Assembly: GCA_029532415.1 (NCBI GenBank)
Contig: JAQOTA010000065.1
Location: 868,001 to 932,000 of the forward strand
Reading direction: 5' to 3'
DNA length: 64,000 bases
DNA from: Marasmius tenuissimus
Taxonomy: Eukaryota; Basidiomycota; Agaricomycetes; Agaricales; Marasmiaceae
The notes below the pieces were generated by a model. That model did not search any database. It saw only the letters and a list, made by a program, of their open reading frames with translations, and was not told the origin of the DNA. Made by a program: the position numbers and the translations under genes. Positions 59,348 to 64,000 of the stretch are shown here, one piece after another. Positions within the stretch are counted from its first letter, which is position 1. The number at the start of each line of letters is the position of its first letter.

Positions 59348-61104
59348 ATGTCTCCCCCAGAAAGAGATGAAGAAAAGGCTCTGCTCAGTGAGCCCTACTA
59401 CGACAACGATCAACAGCTTAAAGCTTCAGATGAACCACCTCAGTACGCAATGGAGGTCCAGGACGACAATGTCGATCCCTCTGCTGAGAGGAAAGCTCGC
59501 AAGAAGAAATGTTTCAGAAAGTTGGGCCGTCACCTTGCTATCTTCGCCGTCCTCTACTTCGGCTGGCAAATTTTCTTCCGACGTCAGCCCTCTTTGGGAC
59601 ACGCAGGCTGTGGCTGGGATATAATACCTGGCTCGGAGTCCCAAGTGGATGATGTCTTTCGATTGGTACGTACTCAAGCCCTTGCTGTTACAGTTCTCTA
59701 AGTGGAACCGCAGGACGAGAGGCCGAAACCTTCACCAGATGAATTTCCTTGGCCTCCTCAACTGACGGTCGAAGAGTGTGTCAAATGGCCGGAGCATGAT
59801 CCGCACGACGATGCTGAGCACGGGCACCGCGGCTGGAATGGACGACACGGGCACGAGCATGGCCATGACCATCCCCGCCATGAGCACTCCTTAGACTCCT
59901 CGTTCTCTCTGCCAGCTTCCTCCGATGCGCTTGGGCTCTTCGCTAGAGGCCCGTGGTCTGTCGGACACTTGAATGTGGAACAAGGCTCAGAGGAGACAGA
60001 TCAGGTTTTGATCAACGTCACTACCAAATGGCACGGTCCCGAGCGACTTCTGAATCTTGTCCAGCTTTGCAAGTTCAAAGGCGGTGAGAAAGAGCTCGGC
60101 GTTGGCATTGTTGTAAGTTCACTATACTCGTGCTTATCTTTCATGGTGTATTCATTTGCTCTCCCGCTCCCAGTCGAAGAAAGGACATCGTCACCCCCAT
60201 GGACGCCACCATCACCACATTCGTTTTGACGTCAATGTTATCCTTCCTCGGTCGTCTGACAAGCGGCTTGAACTCAATAAGTTTGTCACCTGGATGCCTG
60301 TTTTCAGTCAATCGTTTGGTCGCCTCGACAAGGGTGTCCACTTCGATACAATCGGAGTCTTCGGATCTGTTTCTTCGATTCAAGTGGAGGTATGCCTTGG
60401 TCTCCGAGTCAAACTCTCGAATCGTGTTGCTTACGATACATTCCAGTCCCTGTCCGCGAGAAACGCTACCGTCGCTGCTGCTGTAGGCTCTATCAAAGGA
60501 AATTTCTCGACTTCCGAGTACTTGAAGCTCGCTACAGCGAGTGGTGAAATAGACGTCAATGTAGGACTTCATAACGACGACAAGTCCGAGAAATGGACGC
60601 ATCTCGATCTTCGCACTGCTGTTTCGTACGTCCTGCTGTTTGACTGCTCATTTCGAATAACATCGCTCACGAATATCTTGAATCCTCAGCGCCATCAAAG
60701 CCAACGTCTCCATGTTCACTGATTCGTCTGATTCTGGAGGTAAATTCAACATTACTTCCGGTTTCAAGAGTGGATCCGTCAACCTCAACACGTTCATTGG
60801 TCCTCCCAAGTCGACTGTGAACTTGGCGGTCGCAGGAGGAGTAGGCGCCATCGATGTTGCGATGCATAAGTTGTTCGAGGGCAAGTTCAACGCTGTCACC
60901 TCGCCGTTCTCGAGCCCGACCATAGTCAAACCAAAGGAGGAGGAAGAGGATGGGAAGGAGAGGAAGATTGACTTTGAGAAGGTGGGCAAGGGTGCCGCGA
61001 CGGGCAGTGTTTGGTGGGAAGCGGGAGATGGAGACGATAGTGGGAGGGAGAGAGGAAGTGTGGAGCTGGTTAACTCGTTCGGGGCTGTTACCTTGAAGCT
61101 TTAA
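59348..61104 (+). CDS. DUF7330-like type II membrane protein, intact paralogue
   Basis: The five exons are 59348-59665, 59714-60112, 60174-60389, 60447-60625 and 60690-61104; phase closes and gives 508 residues. It has a charged cytoplasmic tail (MSPPERDEEKALLSEPYYD) and a membrane span (LGRHLAIFAVLYFGWQIFF, about 60-78). Next comes a His/Asp/Glu-rich stalk (HGHEHGHDHPRHEHS), then the family motif SSFSLPASSDALGLFARG. A second His cluster (HRHPHGRHHHHI) follows. The beta-rich body repeats strands such as FDVNVILPRSSDKRLE, SVSSIQVESLSA, AVGSIKGNFSTS and ASGEIDVNVGL. It ends GSVWWEAGDGDDS, then VTLKL. DUF7330 is a name from memory for this Agaricomycete adhesin-like domain. The His stalks could bind metal, which is inference. 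Confidence 0.75.
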
Positions 61105-61967
61105 GTTTGAGATGTTTCCATTGGATCAAGTATGTACGCTCGTTACCTATCAAATTGTACCTACCTCTATTCGCCACGGCTCTCTGGGCATTATACTACG
61201 CAGACTCCAGTTATAGTGTGCGGCGCTGAGGCGACGTTGAGGGCGGCCAAGCTCCTCTTAAGTATAAGGAACCTGGACTCTCGTGTAGATGCACCGCGGG
61301 ATGAATTTTGGGTGGCGACCACTATAGCGGAAACGTTCTACTCATTGAGTAGAAATAAATCATTGAATCGAGTCGGCGGGACGGGTTCCTCGAAGCTCGA
61401 ACACGCTCACAGCCTACATAATAACCTCCTTGGGAGCTTGACGTTTTCTTTGTTTTCGTAGCATCAAGGCCACGGTCAGCAGCTCCCAGTACTATCGCAG
61501 CGCAGTTCGAGCCCCACGGAGGTCGACTGAAGGCTTGCGTTTCTGTGGGAAATTGTGGGCTACAGGTTTTTCGGGTCCGAAGATCTCCAGCGCCTCGCGT
61601 TTCAATGTCTTCCCACTACGTCTCCTAGCGCGCTGAGGGCTTTATCGAGTCGAAATCACTCGAAGCTACAGCATTTGGATTACCTCGAGTCTCCGCAGCT
61701 GCTCGGGAACGTCTTCCAATCGTCTTCCAATCAAGATTACAACTCGTTTTGGTCAAGTCCAGCGTGCCGTCGTGACGCGTAGTTGGATTGACACCGGGAC
61801 TAATTTTCCTCCAATCGCCTTCGGTCATTTGATCTATCGCAGCGAAGATGGGTTCACATCTCAATATCATGCGGGTAGATGCGTGTGATGTCGTTCTAAA
61901 GTGAAGATGGTTTGTATAGCCCGGGCCCCCTCTCTAGATCATACTGACTTGACCTCAAACCATCACG
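61105..61967. other. spacer between tandem paralogues
   Basis: About 860 bp with no gene. The last 50 bp (catcacgatgtctccca preceding region) match the upstream side of the first paralogue. Confidence 0.4.
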
Positions 61968-63703
61968 ATGTCTCCCAAGGACAGAGATGAAGAAAAGGCT
62001 CTTTTTGAGCCCTATCAAGACAATGGTCGACAGCTCAATACATCGGATGAACCGCCCCTCTACAGAACGGAAGGCCAATCTCAGGACACAAATGTCGATC
62101 CCTCTGCTGAGCGGAACGCTCACAAGAAGAATTATCTGAGGAAGATGGGCCGTCATCTTGCGATCTTCACTGTCCTCTTTTTTGTCTGGCAAACGTTCTT
62201 CCGTCGACCCAAAATCATAGTCTGTCGCTGGCCTCCTCCACCTGGGTCGGAGCCTCTGTTGGATGTTCTTGTTCAATCGGTGCGTACTCGAGCATGATCG
62301 TGTTTTCCATCACGATCTTCTGAGCAAACTTTGCAGGGCGCAAGACCCGAACCTCTACCAGACGAATTTCCCTGGCCCCCTCAGCTAACACTTGAAGAGT
62401 GTGTCGAATGGCCGCAACACTCCGATGATAATCCTGAGCACGGCTGCCACGACGACCACGGCCATGATCATCCCCACCATAAGTATTCCTTCGACTCCTC
62501 GTTCTCCCTGCCAGCTTCTTCCGATGCCCTTGGGCTCTTCGCTTGAGGCCCGTGGTCCGTCGGACACTTGAACGTGGTTCAAGGCTTAGAGGAGACAGAC
62601 GACGTCCTGATCAATGTCACTACCAGATGGAGCGCCTCCAGGCGACTTCTAGATCACGTCGAGCTTTGCAAGTTTACAGGCGGGGAGAAAGAGTTCGGCG
62701 TTGGTATTGTGGTACGTTCACTTTCCTCGTGCTTCTCTCACTATATACTCATTTGCTATCCTACTCCCAGTCGAAGAAAGGACATCGTCACCCCCATGGA
62801 CGCCATCACAATCACATTCGTTTTGACGTCGATGTTTTTCTTCCTCGTTCATCTGACAAGCGACTCGAAATCGACAAGTTTGTCACCTGGATGCCCATCT
62901 TCAGTCAAACATTTGGTCACCTCGGTCAGCGTGTCCATTTCGATACAATCGGAATGTTCGGATCTGTTGCTGCGATAACAGTGGAGGTATGCTTTAACTT
63001 CTAAGTCAGTCTTTTGAATCATGTTACTCATAGTGCATTCCAGTCCCTGTCCGCGAGGAATGCTACTGCTGTCGCTGCTATAGGCTCTATCACAGGAAAA
63101 TTTTCGACTTCTTCTTCGTTAAAGCTCGTCACAGCGAGTGGCAATATCGACGTCAACGTGGGTCTCTCCAACGATAACAAGTCTGGCAACTGGACGCATC
63201 TCGATATGCAGACTGCCGTTTCGTACGTTTTCCGTTTCGCCCGTCTTGCATAGGTGTTCCGACTGATCTCGTCGTTATTTTGAACTTCCAGCGCCATCAA
63301 AGCCAACGTTTCCATGTACACCACTTCATCCACTCCTGGAGGTAAATTCAACATCACTTCCGGCTTCAAGAGTGGATCTGTCAATCTTAACACGCTCATT
63401 GGTCCTCCCAAATCGACTGCAAATCTGGGTATCGCAGGAGGAGTCGGTCCCATAGACGTTGCGATGCACAAATCGTTTGAGGGCAAGTTTTACGCTGTTT
63501 CCTCGCCGGTATCGTACACGACCGTGGTCGCTCCGAAGGAGAAGAAGGAGGATGGAAAAGAGAGGAAGATTGACTTTGAGAAGATTGGGAGGGCTGCGAC
63601 GGGCAGTGTTTGGTGGGATGCGGGAGATGGAGATGACAGTGGGAAGGAGAGGGGCAGCGTACGGCTAGCCAGCTCGTATGGGGATGTTACTTTGAAGCTT
63701 TGA
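61968..63703 (+). pseudogene. DUF7330-like type II membrane protein with one in-frame stop
   Basis: Tandem duplicate of 59348-61104 with the same five exons: 61968-62279, 62337-62711, 62771-62986, 63044-63222 and 63292-63703. All borders and phases agree, giving a frame of 497 codons plus stop. A single TGA at 62544-62546 interrupts it at LGLFA-stop-GPWS, where the paralogue has AGA (Arg). Everything after the stop is still in frame, up to GSVWWDAGDGDDS and VTLKL. The His stalk is shortened (HDDHGHDHPHHKYS). Possible readings are a very young pseudogene, an allele-specific stop, a sequencing error or stop-codon readthrough (TGA followed by G). A truncated product of 192 residues would keep only the span and stalk. 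Confidence 0.75.
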
Positions 63704-64000
63704 GCTCGAGCTGCCTGCTCGATGTGAATGACAATGGGACACAGTATCCGCTTCTAATGCACCTTTATCGCGATGCGAGCGGCTTACTGGGATAGCAAAC
63801 CCCCGTGTTTGGACGGTCCACTCTCAAGTTCGTATCCCCGCTGCCTTGAGGACGCATGCCGGGGTTTGTTCAATGGGATCAGGATCACCGGATAGGCCAA
63901 CCCTCGCTATGGCTGAATGGAAGCTACTGAGGAAAGAATCGAGGAAGAACTTGCTGATCGATGTATTCTCGAAACCTCCACTACATCCTCATGCTAAGGA
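63704..64000. other. no gene seen
   Basis: Window end after the last paralogue; nothing supported. Confidence 0.4.

Noticed and set aside
1..64000. CRISPR arrays, bacterial operons or prophage
   Set aside because: None seen; introns, split genes and the family content are those of a basidiomycete nucleus.

Overview
The window reads as nuclear DNA of a mushroom-forming basidiomycete (Agaricomycetes). Genes carry many short introns of about 50-65 nt with fungal splice signals. The protein families are ones seen in wood- and litter-decaying Agaricomycetes: a DUF6535 membrane protein, DUF7330-like type II membrane proteins, an NTE-free DUF2235 lipase-like protein, a GH7 cellobiohydrolase and a GH30 glucanase. 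Family names come from remembered signatures and no search was run. Exon models were built by hand; where reading-frame phase closes across all exons I say so.

Layout. 1-12.6 kb is a decayed tandem array. Its ancestral unit is a seven-transmembrane (7TM) gene on the plus strand followed by the 3' end of IPK1 (inositol-pentakisphosphate 2-kinase) on the minus strand. Two 7TM copies are still open over ten exons, one is 5'-truncated and broken, and three IPK1 3'-end fragments precede the single complete IPK1 gene. 12.9-17.6 kb holds housekeeping-type genes: LAS17/WASP, an alpha-oxoamine synthase (KAPA synthase-like) and a lipocalin-like protein. 17.8-26.2 kb holds a DUF6535 protein and two unrecognised genes. 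26.2-31.4 kb has no gene I can resolve.

31.4-45.5 kb mixes a complete ten-exon DUF2235 hydrolase, an Agaricomycete-specific unknown, a secreted kinase-like protein with a Lys/Ala/Pro repeat tract, a GH7 cellobiohydrolase, a frameshifted DUF7330-like gene, and two debris patches copied from the GH7 3' end and a DUF7330-like 3' end. 45.8-58.6 kb holds conserved cellular genes: a CstF-64 hinge protein, the AP-1 beta subunit, COA1 and OPI3, together with a GH30 glucanase of 18 exons and a single-pass membrane protein. 59.3-63.7 kb carries two tandem DUF7330-like paralogues; the first is open and the second is interrupted by one in-frame stop codon.

Taken together, conserved single-copy genes alternate with two zones of recent gene birth and death. 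The most unusual items are the secreted kinase-like protein (38.3-39.6 kb), the IPK1/7TM array, and the DUF7330-like family with members in every state from intact to remnant.
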